Assembly (NCBI GenBank): GCA_030692365.1
Contig: JAUYCC010000046.1
Coordinates: 1 to 63,307 of the forward strand
Reading direction: 5' to 3'
DNA from: Pelolinea sp.
Lineage (GTDB): Bacteria; Chloroflexota; Anaerolineae; Anaerolineales; Anaerolineaceae
DNA: 63,307 bases
Shown here piece by piece: positions 52,225 through 60,716 of this stretch; the stretch's first letter is position 1; each line of letters opens with the position of its first letter. The notes below the pieces were generated by a model that made no database searches, had not been told where the DNA came from, and saw only the letters and a program-made list of their open reading frames with translations. A program made the position numbers and the translations under genes.

Positions 52225-52641
52225 TTATTTTTGAAATGCAACCCTTACCATTATTTTCCCACATCGAATAACGTCATTTTCTACCAGCGCCGTCGGCGAT
52301 AGGATTCTTTCGTCATTCAGGTATGTGCCATTTGTCGAATAGGAGTCTTCAACCAACCAATGGTTACCTGAATAGAATATTCGCGCGTGTCTGGCCGAGA
52401 TGGTGTCGTCCTGCAGTTGAAGATCATTTTGAGGGTCACGACCAATCAGGATTTCGGCTTGCGAAAATAACTTTGAAGCCACTCCTTCCGATTGCAGAAG
52501 AATACCGGGTATGTGTTGATTTTCTTTCTGGCGGATGGTTTGCTGCATCTCCCTTAAAAAAAAGAATAGCGCTATGGCAAGAAAGGAGTACAAGCTTACT
52601 GTCATTAATACCCTTAATATCAAGACAATAACTGCGCTCAT
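52225..52641 (-). CDS. Membrane-anchored FHA-domain protein (FhaB-like)
   Basis: A 138-residue protein with one N-terminal transmembrane helix (residues 3-27, LILRVLMTVSLYSFLAIALFFFL) and a C-terminal FHA domain. The domain reads ILIGRDPQNDLQLQDDTISARHARIFY and STNGTYLND (phosphothreonine-binding Arg/Ser/Asn residues). This is the architecture of actinobacterial FhaB/FipA-related proteins that recruit phosphorylated cell-wall factors. It overlaps fhaA by 4 bp and precedes mtnP. Confidence 0.87.
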   Translation of the reverse strand: MSAVIVLILRVLMTVSLYSFLAIALFFFLREMQQTIRQKENQHIPGILLQSEGVASKLFSQAEILIGRDPQNDLQLQDDTISARHARIFYSGNHWLVEDSYSTNGTYLNDERILSPTALVENDVIRCGKIMVRVAFQK

Positions 52642-53411
52642 TTCTTTCTTTCCTGAAGCGGGATAACCCTGGTATGAGAATGATTTTTAATCAGGCTATC
52701 ATGTTCAGAATCAGTGCCGTATATCAGAGCGACATCAGCAATTTCAACCACATCACCTGTTGAGAGGGTATGCTGGCTGACGCGATGGTTGTTTACCTTT
52801 GTACCTACGGTTGAGTCAAGGTCAAAGAGAACATGATTTCCGCTTATTTCTCGAATCTGCGCATGGACACGCGATACCCTCAGGTTGTCAATTACCAGAT
52901 CATTTCCATCATCCCGGCCGATATTGATCACTTTTTTGGTTAGCGTAAAAATTGTCTCATGAGGTGTGATCAAATAACCTTTGTGTTTTTTAGCAAAGGT
53001 AACTTTTTTTTCTTCCCCGACCATCAGACCGGTTGTTTTGCTGGTTGAGATGGATGAAAAGGCTACATCAACAACAACGTCTTCCTGGATAGTTGGATCA
53101 AAAAAGTGTTGGATATGAATTGGTCCGGAGAAATTTAAATTGTTTTCCCGCGCTGAATCCTTGATCATTTCGGAGATAAACATTTTCCAGGATTCCAAGG
53201 ACTTGGAATCAATGCTTTTTTCCTTTTTGAATGTGATCCTGTATATATTTGGAGCGAACCTTTTTTGATTTTTTTCGACGATTTGGCTCATTTGTGCGGT
53301 GAGCATTTCTCGTGTTGCCAATTTGATAGGATCTGCCCCGCTGAGCAGCTGTAATTGTTCTTCAAAAAATGACTGCAGCTTTTTTTCGATCTCTTGTAAA
53401 TTATTTCTCAT
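52638..53411 (-). CDS. DUF3662/FHA protein (FhaA-like)
   Basis: A 257-residue protein. The N-terminal about 120 residues are the DUF3662 domain (EIEKKLQSFFEEQLQLLSGADPIKLATREML, then the IRPRA-like beta strands). A C-terminal FHA domain has NIGRDDGNDLVIDNLRVSRVHAQIREI and DSTVGTKVNNHRV. Actinobacterial FhaA regulates MviN/FtsQ-linked wall synthesis after Ser/Thr kinase phosphorylation. It is the first gene of a minus-strand operon leading to the SEDS-PBP fusion. Confidence 0.87.
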   Translation of the reverse strand: MRNNLQEIEKKLQSFFEEQLQLLSGADPIKLATREMLTAQMSQIVEKNQKRFAPNIYRITFKKEKSIDSKSLESWKMFISEMIKDSARENNLNFSGPIHIQHFFDPTIQEDVVVDVAFSSISTSKTTGLMVGEEKKVTFAKKHKGYLITPHETIFTLTKKVINIGRDDGNDLVIDNLRVSRVHAQIREISGNHVLFDLDSTVGTKVNNHRVSQHTLSTGDVVEIADVALIYGTDSEHDSLIKNHSHTRVIPLQERKK

Positions 53412-53429
53412 ATCCTATAATTATATTTG
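53394..53429. promoter_or_regulatory. Symmetric bidirectional promoter between fhaA and archease
   Basis: The two start codons are 18 bp apart. The palindrome TATAATTATA (53416-53425) gives a TATAAT hexamer on each strand. Each ends 8 bp before the ATG in its own direction, so both transcripts should start at or within a base or two of the ATG (leaderless). On the plus strand a TTGTAA at 53394-53399 serves as -35 with 16-bp spacing. No Shine-Dalgarno exists for either gene. Confidence 0.7.
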
Positions 53430-53846
53430 ATGAGTGCTTTCCGGAAAATTCCTGATTTTGAAGAAATCCCTCACAAAGCAGACGCAGCGCTTATCGTTTA
53501 TGGACTCGATTTGCCTGAATTATTTATCCATGCCGCTCAGGGAATGTACCATATTATGGGAATTATAGGGAAGGATCATCCAAAAACACCAGATACCATT
53601 GCGCTTCAAGCTTTTGATAATGAAAGCCTGCTGGTTTCTTTTTTGTCGGAATTATATTTCCTGGCGGAAAAGAACCTAAAAACCGAGGTCATTGAATTAA
53701 GGATTGAAGATAATTACCTTAATGCGAGAATCTTTAAAACCCCGGTAACCAGTATTGCCAAAGAGATAAAAGCAGTGACATTTAATGAAATGAAGATTTT
53801 CAAGCAGGATGATACTTATCAAACGAAGATTGTGTTTGATCTATAG
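53430..53846 (+). CDS. Archease-like protein
   Basis: A 138-residue archease-family protein. It has the [16 protein letters not shown] start (the conserved H-[TK]-A-D of the metal site), [33 protein letters not shown] and VKAVTF-like [14 protein letters not shown]. Archease stimulates RtcB ligase turnover with GTP and metal. It lies 8 bp upstream of rtcB, so the pair forms an operon from a promoter shared with fhaA. Confidence 0.92.
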   Translation: MSAFRKIPDFEEIPHKADAALIVYGLDLPELFIHAAQGMYHIMGIIGKDHPKTPDTIALQAFDNESLLVSFLSELYFLAEKNLKTEVIELRIEDNYLNARIFKTPVTSIAKEIKAVTFNEMKIFKQDDTYQTKIVFDL

Positions 53847-53854
53847 ATAAGAAG

Positions 53855-55306
53855 ATGGTCGCTCTAAAGGATTTTAATAGAATATCTGACTTTGAATGGG
53901 AGATTGAAAAAACTTTCCGGCATGGCATGATTGTTCCTGTGAGGATTTTTGCATCCGAAGAAATTATTAAAGGAACACTTGATGACCAATCATTCGAACA
54001 AGCCGTGAACTCCACATTTTTACCAGGGCTGAGAGGTCATTTTTGTGTGATGCCCGATGTGCATCAGGGGTACGGTTTCCCCATCGGCGGGGTGGCCGCG
54101 GCTAATTTTGAGACCGGCGTAATTTCACCGGGCGGGATCGGGTATGACATCAATTGCGGCGTGCGGTTGCTTTCCTCCGATATCCCTGTTGAACTGGCAG
54201 CTCCATTGCTGGAAGATCTGGCGCTGCTTCTTTTTCAGAATTGCCCTAGCGGAGTCGGGAAAAGAGGTGCCGCACACTTATCAGGCAAGGATTTTCAGCA
54301 TATGTGCATGGAAGGCTCAAAATGGGCATTAAAAAATGGATATGCCACACCGACTGATATTGAACTCACAGAGGATAATGGGTGTATTTCAGGCGCGGAT
54401 TTGACTGCGGTCAGCCCCCGGGCAATTGAACGGGGGATAGCGCAAACAGGTTCTCTCGGATCCGGCAACCATTTTATCGAAGTGGATGTGATCGAGGAAA
54501 TATTCGATGAAAGGTCCGCCCGAATAATGGGTCTTACCAAAAATCACCTGGCGGTTCAAATCCACACCGGTTCCCGCGGTTTTGGGCATCAAATTTGTAC
54601 GGATTATGTCAGGGAATTCCAGCCTGTCATCAGTAAATACCATATCAATATTCCAGACAGGGAACTGGTGTGCGCCCCAATACAATCAAAAGAGGGGCAG
54701 AGATATCTGGCTGCCATGCGCTGCGCGGCGAATTTTGCATTCTGTAACCGGCAGCTCCTGGCGTATGTAGTAAGAAATACGTTTGAAGAAATATTTTCTA
54801 AAGAAACCAACAAATTTCAATTAAGAATGGTTTACGATCTGGCGCATAATATCGGAAAAATTGAGACGCATAATGTCGACGGGAATAAGGAAAAAGTATG
54901 TGTTCATCGCAAAGGCGCGACCCGAGCTTTTGGCCCCAGCCATCCGGATGTGCCCGAAAAGTATCGCCAGATCGGTCAGCCAGTCCTTATCCCAGGCAGC
55001 ATGGGTACGGCTTCATGGGTAATGACGGGAACGGAGACGGGGATGGAAAAAAGCTTTGGTTCTTGCTGTCACGGCGCGGGGAGGGTAATGAGCAGAACCC
55101 AGGCAAAGAAAAGCGTGCGTGGTGAAACATTATTGAAGCAATTGAAAGAAGAAGGGATTTTTATCAAAGCGGGTTCCATGTCAGGATTGGCGGAAGAAGC
55201 CCCGGATGCTTACAAAGATATTGATTTGGTGGTTGAGTCTGTGGTAGGAGCAGGTTTGGCTCATAAAGTCGCAAAGCTGCGCCCGGTCGCGGTGATCAAG
55301 GGTTAA
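53855..55306 (+). CDS. rtcB: RNA-splicing ligase RtcB
   Basis: A 483-residue RtcB ligase that joins 2',3'-cyclic phosphate or 3'-phosphate RNA to 5'-hydroxyl ends with GTP and Mn. It has [33 protein letters not shown] (metal Cys), [40 protein letters not shown], and the guanylylated histidine motif SCCHGAGR. The length is full and no domain is missing. Bacterial RtcB acts in RNA repair. Confidence 0.96.
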   Translation: MVALKDFNRISDFEWEIEKTFRHGMIVPVRIFASEEIIKGTLDDQSFEQAVNSTFLPGLRGHFCVMPDVHQGYGFPIGGVAAANFETGVISPGGIGYDINCGVRLLSSDIPVELAAPLLEDLALLLFQNCPSGVGKRGAAHLSGKDFQHMCMEGSKWALKNGYATPTDIELTEDNGCISGADLTAVSPRAIERGIAQTGSLGSGNHFIEVDVIEEIFDERSARIMGLTKNHLAVQIHTGSRGFGHQICTDYVREFQPVISKYHINIPDRELVCAPIQSKEGQRYLAAMRCAANFAFCNRQLLAYVVRNTFEEIFSKETNKFQLRMVYDLAHNIGKIETHNVDGNKEKVCVHRKGATRAFGPSHPDVPEKYRQIGQPVLIPGSMGTASWVMTGTETGMEKSFGSCCHGAGRVMSRTQAKKSVRGETLLKQLKEEGIFIKAGSMSGLAEEAPDAYKDIDLVVESVVGAGLAHKVAKLRPVAVIKG

Positions 55307-55309
55307 GAT

Positions 55310-56370
55310 TTACCGGATATAAATCGGGTTACTGAATATCCAACCTCTTCTTTCTAATAAATATCTCCGGTAACATTCGATCCGGTAACAACCTGCAGAT
55401 TCTACTGAATAAGCTATCTGTCTGCATTTTTGTTTTCGAAGTACTGGTTTGCCATCCTTTAGGAGAACACACTCTGCATCGGAGGGAAGTTCAACCATCA
55501 GAGTAATACCATCTTTAAAGGACAACTCTTCTCCCATAATGTGGAAATTTTCGTTAGCAGCCGCATAAAACCTGAATCCGCGCGCTGATTTAACGCTATC
55601 ATTCGCGATAAAGGCGTTCCCTTTATTAAGTGCTGTGAGAATTTGTTTTGAATTTTCGTTTGCATTGCCAGTTAATTCATTTTCAACCAGAATATGGTTA
55701 TTGAGGGTCTTGAAATGGTAACTGTATGGAAAAACTTTTTTTTGAATGGTCCAAAATGGTAAACCAACGTATGCGCGTCTGATCCACCAATCGCGACGAC
55801 CTTTTTCCCTTTAGCGAGAAGGAAATCCCAAACTTTTCGGATTTCAATGGGAGGTTCTTTGGCAAGGGAAGCAGGAAAAAAGGCATAAAAGATAGCCTGT
55901 GGAATCTTGCTGACGCGGATCTTGAATTCGCTTAAATTGTTCCAGAGTTCCAAACCTGTGTAGTCTGAGATTGACCAATCCTCCCAGGAAAGGTCTTCTT
56001 CGCTAAAAGCCGGAAGTTCCGGGTCATAGGGATGGGCAATAAATGAAAGCCCATGAACTGCATTGATCGAATTTATCAATTCTTGGGGAGATTTTGCATA
56101 TCTGGCATTGGATTCATTAATACCCATAACGAGCATATGGTTTTTCTGTGGAATGCGGTTTTTATCATGGATTTCTTTCCCGACAATGACCAGGACTTTT
56201 TGATCACCTCTTGCATAATAGCCGTCAAAGCCCTTGACATAAATATTGTGGTCCGTGATGATTATTGCGTCGAGGCCGACCTTGATAGCATCTTCAGCAA
56301 TCTCGCGGTGTAATTTTCTCCCATCGGAATAACTGGTGTGAATGTGGATGTTAGTAATTATTTCTTCCAT
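55310..56370 (-). pseudogene. PHP-domain phosphoesterase, frameshifted near the middle
   Basis: From ATG 56370 the frame gives an N-terminal PHP domain (ITNIHIHTSYSDGRKL, IIITDHNI, FIAHPYDPELP, VVAIGGSDAHTL). At 55736-55743 a run of eight T (eight A in coding sense) leads out of frame. With nine A the protein continues KKVFPYSYHFKTLNNHILVEN to 55310, matching the rest of the PHP family (DUF-like C-terminal segment ending FSNPIYIR). One missing base is enough. It is either a real slip or a base-call error in a homopolymer. The substrate is unknown. Confidence 0.85.
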
Positions 56371-56399
56371 GATGCTTTTATTAAACCCATTAATTAAGG

Positions 56400-56405
56400 T
56401 ATAAT
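56400..56405 (+). promoter_or_regulatory. -10 element of secG
   Basis: TATAAT at 56400-56405 in GTATAATCCACTT lies 28 bp upstream of the TTG start. The -35 region is AT-rich with no clear match. Confidence 0.4.
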
Positions 56406-56432
56406 CCACTTGCTTTTAACTTGGAGGTCGTA

Positions 56433-56657
56433 TTGGTTACTTATTTTCAAATCGCGTTGATTATAACTTCGCTGGCATTGATTGTCAGTATAGTGTTGCA
56501 GAATAAAGGCGTTGGCCTTGGCGGTCTAACCGGTCAGGATGCAGGGGGCGTTTTCAGCGCCCGCCGCGGGATTGAAAAAACTCTGTTCTTGATCACAACC
56601 TCGCTCGCAATTGTTTTTGTTATCCTGGTAATGCTGACTATCGCGATCGCGAACTAA
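56433..56657 (+). CDS. secG: Preprotein translocase subunit SecG
   Basis: A 74-residue two-helix SecG. It has the first helix FQIALIITSLALIVSIVLQNKGVG, the loop GLGGLTGQDAGGVFSARRGIEK, and the second helix FLITTSLAIVFVILVMLTIA. TTG 56433 follows GGAGG at 56423-56427. An in-frame TTG at 56421 would put the ribosome site inside the gene. Confidence 0.93.
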   Translation: MVTYFQIALIITSLALIVSIVLQNKGVGLGGLTGQDAGGVFSARRGIEKTLFLITTSLAIVFVILVMLTIAIAN

Positions 56658-56674
56658 TTTTCCAGATATTCAAG

Positions 56675-56709
56675 AAAGGCATTTTTCCCGTTTATTGGGA
56701 AAAGCCTTT
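56675..56709 (+). terminator. Rho-independent terminator after secG
   Basis: AAAGGC(A)TTTTTCCC pairs with GGGAAAAGCCTTT around a TTTATT-type loop, followed by a seven-T tract. It ends secG before the next gene. Confidence 0.85.
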
Positions 56710-56733
56710 TTTTAATGTAAAATCAATCCCGTT

Positions 56734-58398
56734 ATGAAGTCATTCAAATGGCAAATCATCATCATCCTGCTGGCAGGATTGGTGGTCGGTTTATTATTAC
56801 TTAGTGAGCAGACCGGTTTCAGGCTGGTTTCTCCTGTCCCCACCAGAGGTGGGGTATTTACCGAAGGGTTGGTTGGCAAGCTTCAAAGATTAAACCCTGT
56901 CCTGGATTATTACAACCAGGCTGACCGGGATATTGACCGGCTTATTTTCAGCAGCCTGATTAAATTTGACGCTCAGGGGCTGCCTGTCGCGGATTTGGCT
57001 TCTTCATGGGGAGTATCCTTTGATGGGCTCACCTATAATTTTGAGCTTCGTGATAACGCGGTTTGGCATGATGGCGAACCAATTACTGCGGAAGATGTGT
57101 TGTTTACTATTAACCTCATGCGCGACCCAAACTCTGTTCTGCCTGAAGATCTGATAACTTTCTGGGGTGAGATCGAAGTAAATGTCCTTAGCGAAAAAGC
57201 GCTGCAGATTAAGATAAAAGAACCATTTTCTCCTCTCATAGATTATCTGAGTTTTGGCATCTTACCCAAACATCTTTTGGGAGGGACGACTTACTCAGAC
57301 ATAATCAATTCTGAATTCAACCTCACCCCTGTGGGCAGTGGTCCATATAAATTCTCGAGGGTAGTATCTGAAGGAAATCAGATTACAGGAGTTATTTTGA
57401 ATTCAAATTCAGATTATTATGGCAATGCACCTTTCCTTAAGGAATTTGTTTTCAAATATTACCCTGACTCGGCCAGCGCGTTCAATGCCTATCTTCAAGG
57501 CGCGGTTAATGGCGTGAGTGATCTCGATAAAACCATCTTGGCTGAAGCTCTGCGTAATCCGGGCTTATCTGTCTACAGCGCTGTCAAGCCGGAGATCGCG
57601 ATGGTTCTTTTTAACCTGAATAATTCCAAAATTGAATTCTTACAGGATAAAAATATAAGGCGTGCCCTCTTAATGGGCTTGGACCGCCGCGGGATGATAA
57701 ATACCGTACTGCACGGGCAGGGTGTAATCGCAGACGTTCCATTACTGCCAAACACCTGGGCATACTATGCCAATAACCCCCGGGTTGATCAAAATGTACA
57801 GCAGGCAGGGGATATACTGAAAGAAGCCGGATTTTTAATTGACCAGGCAGGAAGCGGAGTACGCAAAAAGAACGGCGTTGAATTATCCTTCAACCTGGTT
57901 CACCCGGATGATACTTACCATACCTTGATTGCCGAAGCCATTAAATCTGATTGGGCAAAACTGGGAGTGAATATCCAATTGATCGCCGTGCCTTACGATA
58001 CCCTGGTTCTGGATCATCTGCAACCCTTGACCTACGAGGCCGCACTGGTTGACCTGAATTACTCCCGGTCACCAGACCCGGATCCTTACCCATTCTGGGA
58101 CCAGGCTGAACAAGCCGGTGGGCAGAATTATTCCCAGTGGGAAGACCGTGTGGCAAGCCAATACCTTGAAGAAGCACGTGTGACAAAGGACTTGGGAGAA
58201 AGGGCGAAACTCTATCGCAACTTTCAGGTGATTTTTTCCGAAGAGCTTCCAGCCTTGCCGCTTTTCTACCCTGTTTACAATTTCGGGGTTGATGGTTCAA
58301 TCCAGGACGTCCGTGTTGGACCGATGTTCGACCAGAGCGACAGGTTCTGGAATATCAGCGACTGGTTCTTATTGGCGCAGTCAAGCCCAAACCAATAA
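56734..58398 (+). CDS. ABC transporter family-5 (peptide/nickel) solute-binding protein
   Basis: A 554-residue extracytoplasmic binding protein of the DppA/OppA family. A signal/anchor helix (residues 5-26, WQIIIILLAGLVVGLLLL) precedes GGVFTEGLVGKLQRLNPVL. Then come LIKFDAQGLPVADLASSWGVS, FELRDNAVWHDGEPITAEDV and NLMRDPNS. The C-terminal region has FNLVHPDDTYHTLIAEAIKSDW. No permease or ATPase lies beside it. The ligand could be a peptide, nickel chelate or sugar. Confidence 0.9.
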   Translation: MKSFKWQIIIILLAGLVVGLLLLSEQTGFRLVSPVPTRGGVFTEGLVGKLQRLNPVLDYYNQADRDIDRLIFSSLIKFDAQGLPVADLASSWGVSFDGLTYNFELRDNAVWHDGEPITAEDVLFTINLMRDPNSVLPEDLITFWGEIEVNVLSEKALQIKIKEPFSPLIDYLSFGILPKHLLGGTTYSDIINSEFNLTPVGSGPYKFSRVVSEGNQITGVILNSNSDYYGNAPFLKEFVFKYYPDSASAFNAYLQGAVNGVSDLDKTILAEALRNPGLSVYSAVKPEIAMVLFNLNNSKIEFLQDKNIRRALLMGLDRRGMINTVLHGQGVIADVPLLPNTWAYYANNPRVDQNVQQAGDILKEAGFLIDQAGSGVRKKNGVELSFNLVHPDDTYHTLIAEAIKSDWAKLGVNIQLIAVPYDTLVLDHLQPLTYEAALVDLNYSRSPDPDPYPFWDQAEQAGGQNYSQWEDRVASQYLEEARVTKDLGERAKLYRNFQVIFSEELPALPLFYPVYNFGVDGSIQDVRVGPMFDQSDRFWNISDWFLLAQSSPNQ

Positions 58399-58414
58399 AA
58401 AAACAAGAGCGAAT

Positions 58415-58933
58415 ATGTGGTATTACACCGGAAAAGGCGACCAGGGAGATTCTAGCCTTTTTGACGGGCGCCAAGTCTCCAAAGGGGATATAGTATTTGA
58501 ACTGATTGGCACCCTTGATGAAGCCACTGCACACTTGGGAATGGCAGTAAGCTTGTGTAGAGTTCCAGGATTAAAAGCTGACCTGCGCGAAACCCAAGAT
58601 TACCTGTCAAAACTGATGGGAACCATTGCCGATTTGGAAAAAGCTGAACTTGAGGGGCATTCTTTCCTGGCAAGGGCAATCGGATGGCTTGAAAAAAAGA
58701 TTAGTGATTATGGCAAATTAGTTAAAAATCCGCAGGCTTTCTTGTATGCAGGAGAGAGTGCTTTGGGAGCTGCAATTGATGTTTCACGGACAGTTATTCG
58801 CCGGACTGAAAGAATAGCAGTCAGGTATTTTGGGGCTGGAAATGATGACGGGAGAGAAATTCTGGTCTACCTGAACCGTCTATCCTCTCTTTTATATATT
58901 CTGCGTTTATATGCAGATTCATCCATAAAATAA
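58415..58933 (+). CDS. ATP:cob(I)alamin adenosyltransferase, PduO type
   Basis: A 172-residue corrinoid adenosyltransferase. It has YYTGKGDQGDSSLFDG (ATP site), KGDIVFELIGTLDEATAHLGMA, and AIDVSRTVIRRTERIAV (the R-x3-R-R-x-E motif) and YLNRLSSLLYILRLYAD. It makes coenzyme B12 from cobalamin. ATG 58415 fits the family start; the longer frame from 58289 overlaps the solute-binding protein. It is 16 bp after that gene. Confidence 0.92.
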   Translation: MWYYTGKGDQGDSSLFDGRQVSKGDIVFELIGTLDEATAHLGMAVSLCRVPGLKADLRETQDYLSKLMGTIADLEKAELEGHSFLARAIGWLEKKISDYGKLVKNPQAFLYAGESALGAAIDVSRTVIRRTERIAVRYFGAGNDDGREILVYLNRLSSLLYILRLYADSSIK

Positions 58934-58993
58934 TCACAAATTTTCTTAAAATTTAGTTTATAATCACTTCGTTCGGAGGGCGGACAATTTTTT

Positions 58994-59824
58994 ATTGATT
59001 TAAGGAAGAGATTAACCGAACAACAAGAAATCATCACAACATTTTCGGAAATGGCGCCCCGCTATGAATCGCTCATGAACAATGAGTTGAACAAATTCTG
59101 GGGCATCAATTACAGGGACTTTATCGGCCGTCTCCTGGCGGATATTTCAACCCGTGAAGATGAACTGATACTTGATATAGCTACCGGCACGGCTTTTATT
59201 CCTTCCTTTTTGTTGGACAAAAAACTGAAATTCAGGAAGATTATCGGGCTGGATTTGACCTATGGGATGTTATGGAACTGGAAGGTAAGGTTGGCTGAAA
59301 ATAAATATGAAAGCCAATCTCCTCTTGTTTGCGCCTCCGCCCATCAAATGCCTTTCCGGCAGGATTCATTTGATCAGGCGATTTGCTGCCTGGCAACACA
59401 CCACATGAATGCTTCAACATTATTAACAAATATGAATTTATCATTGAAAACAAGCGGAAGGTTGCACATTGCTGATGCCGGCGGCTCCTCCAGATGGAAG
59501 AATAAAATGATCAGATTGTTCATAAAAGCAGCCGCATTCCTCTATTTTCTCTTTACTGAAAATTATTCCCGTGCAATGGCGGAATCGGCGGCGATAGGAA
59601 ATATTCATACTGCACAAGAATAGGAGGAACTGGTAAAAAGCCACGGATTTGTGGATGTCAAGATACATCAATTGAAATCAAAACGATTTTGGGCACCTGA
59701 CCCGATCATCATTAGCAAACAGGCGGGTAAACACTTTGATCCAATGGTTGTGAAGGGGTTTGAAGAAATTATTAATCTCGAACAGCGAAGCAACCGGAAA
59801 AAACCTTCAGGAAATATTAAATGA
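58994..59824 (+). pseudogene. UbiE-like SAM-dependent methyltransferase with in-frame amber codon and unclear start
   Basis: The coding frame is clearly a methyltransferase: LTEQQEIITTFSEMAPRYESLM, ELILDIATGTAFIPSFLL, IIGLDLTYGMLWNWK, QMPFRQDSFDQAICCLATHH. The homology begins upstream of ATG 59051, where only ATT 58994 is in frame. At 59621-59623 a TAG interrupts (HTAQE-stop-EELVKSHGFVDVKIHQL). The frame then continues 67 codons to TGA 59824 with good C-terminal sequence. It is a pseudogene or needs readthrough. Confidence 0.75.
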
Positions 59825-59849
59825 AAAAGCGCCGCAAGGCGCTTTTTTT
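59825..59849. terminator. Bidirectional terminator
   Basis: AAAAGCGCC-GCAA-GGCGCTTTT (9-bp stem, 59825-59846) with T-rich flanks on both strands. It separates the methyltransferase remnant from the convergent GNAT gene, whose stop at 59848-59850 touches it. Confidence 0.88.
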
Positions 59850-60705
59850 AATCCTTGTATATAAATACCGGAAAGCTTTCATCCGTCATTTCGAATCCGA
59901 TTTTTCTGTAAAGCCCGAGGGATTTTAAATTGTCTTGCTGGGTATTGACGCTGATTTCACGCGTCCATGGTTTGTGGAATTGGTTGATCACATCTGCTAC
60001 GAGGCAGTGCCCTATCCGCAGCCGTTGAAATTCCGACAGAACTGCCAGACGGGCAATATGCGCCCGGTTACGCTGAAGGGTTGTTATCTGGTAACCAATC
60101 AGTATGCCGTCCTTTTCAGCTACCGTACAATACGTGGATTGTTCATAAGCCCTGCGCAGCGCGTCTTCAGAATGCTGCCAGAGAAAATCAAAACAAGCCT
60201 GGTCAATCAAAGCGACTTCGGGGATATCCGGCAGGTTCATGGATCGAATAAGGATTCCATCGGGGCAATTTTCAGGAAAGCTTGCGGCTTTCCCCCTGTT
60301 CCAGCGTAATTGGACTACTTGCTGGCAGGTCTCCCAGCCGTTCCGTGTAAGTAATGATTTCATCCAATCCTGGTATGCGATCGATGTTATAGCCGATTTT
60401 TTTTCCATTGTGCGAATTTTTTCCAAAGCCACCGGAAATAGAGCAAGGTAGCACTCTTCGACCGGAACAGTATAAAGTGATGCCAGGATTCTGATCCAAT
60501 AAACTCCCTTGGGGTCCGGCGGGCAAACCAGAAGCGCCTGAAGCCGTTGGCCTTTTTCAAGCATCAGGAACGGCGAATGGCCGATCCATTCAATTGCTGG
60601 GCGCCAATCGAGATGGCGGTGAATAATCAGATTTCTTTTTAAGAATTCTGCGATGGCAGGCACATCCGCATTTTCCGCTTCTCTTATCTGCGTTGCGCCT
60701 GCCAT
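59848..60705 (-). CDS. GNAT-family N-acetyltransferase (two-domain)
   Basis: A 285-residue protein with a conventional GNAT domain in its second half (AHIARLAVLSEFQRLRIGHCLVADVINQF, then NLKSLGLYRKIGFEMTDESFPVFIY). The N-terminal half is a weaker GNAT-like domain (REAENADVPAIAEFLKRN, MLEKGQRLQALLVCP). The double-GNAT length is normal for some families. It is 11 bp downstream of the HTH regulator, so it is probably under its control. The substrate is unknown. Confidence 0.87.
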   Translation of the reverse strand: MAGATQIREAENADVPAIAEFLKRNLIIHRHLDWRPAIEWIGHSPFLMLEKGQRLQALLVCPPDPKGVYWIRILASLYTVPVEECYLALFPVALEKIRTMEKKSAITSIAYQDWMKSLLTRNGWETCQQVVQLRWNRGKAASFPENCPDGILIRSMNLPDIPEVALIDQACFDFLWQHSEDALRRAYEQSTYCTVAEKDGILIGYQITTLQRNRAHIARLAVLSEFQRLRIGHCLVADVINQFHKPWTREISVNTQQDNLKSLGLYRKIGFEMTDESFPVFIYKD

Positions 60706-60716
60706 TTTTCCTAAGT

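Noticed and set aside
19135-59623. TAG in the DMT and methyltransferase genes as pyrrolysine or reassigned amber
   Set aside because: TAG is used as an ordinary stop in several intact genes here (for example the SelD fusion and mtnP) and no pyl genes are present.
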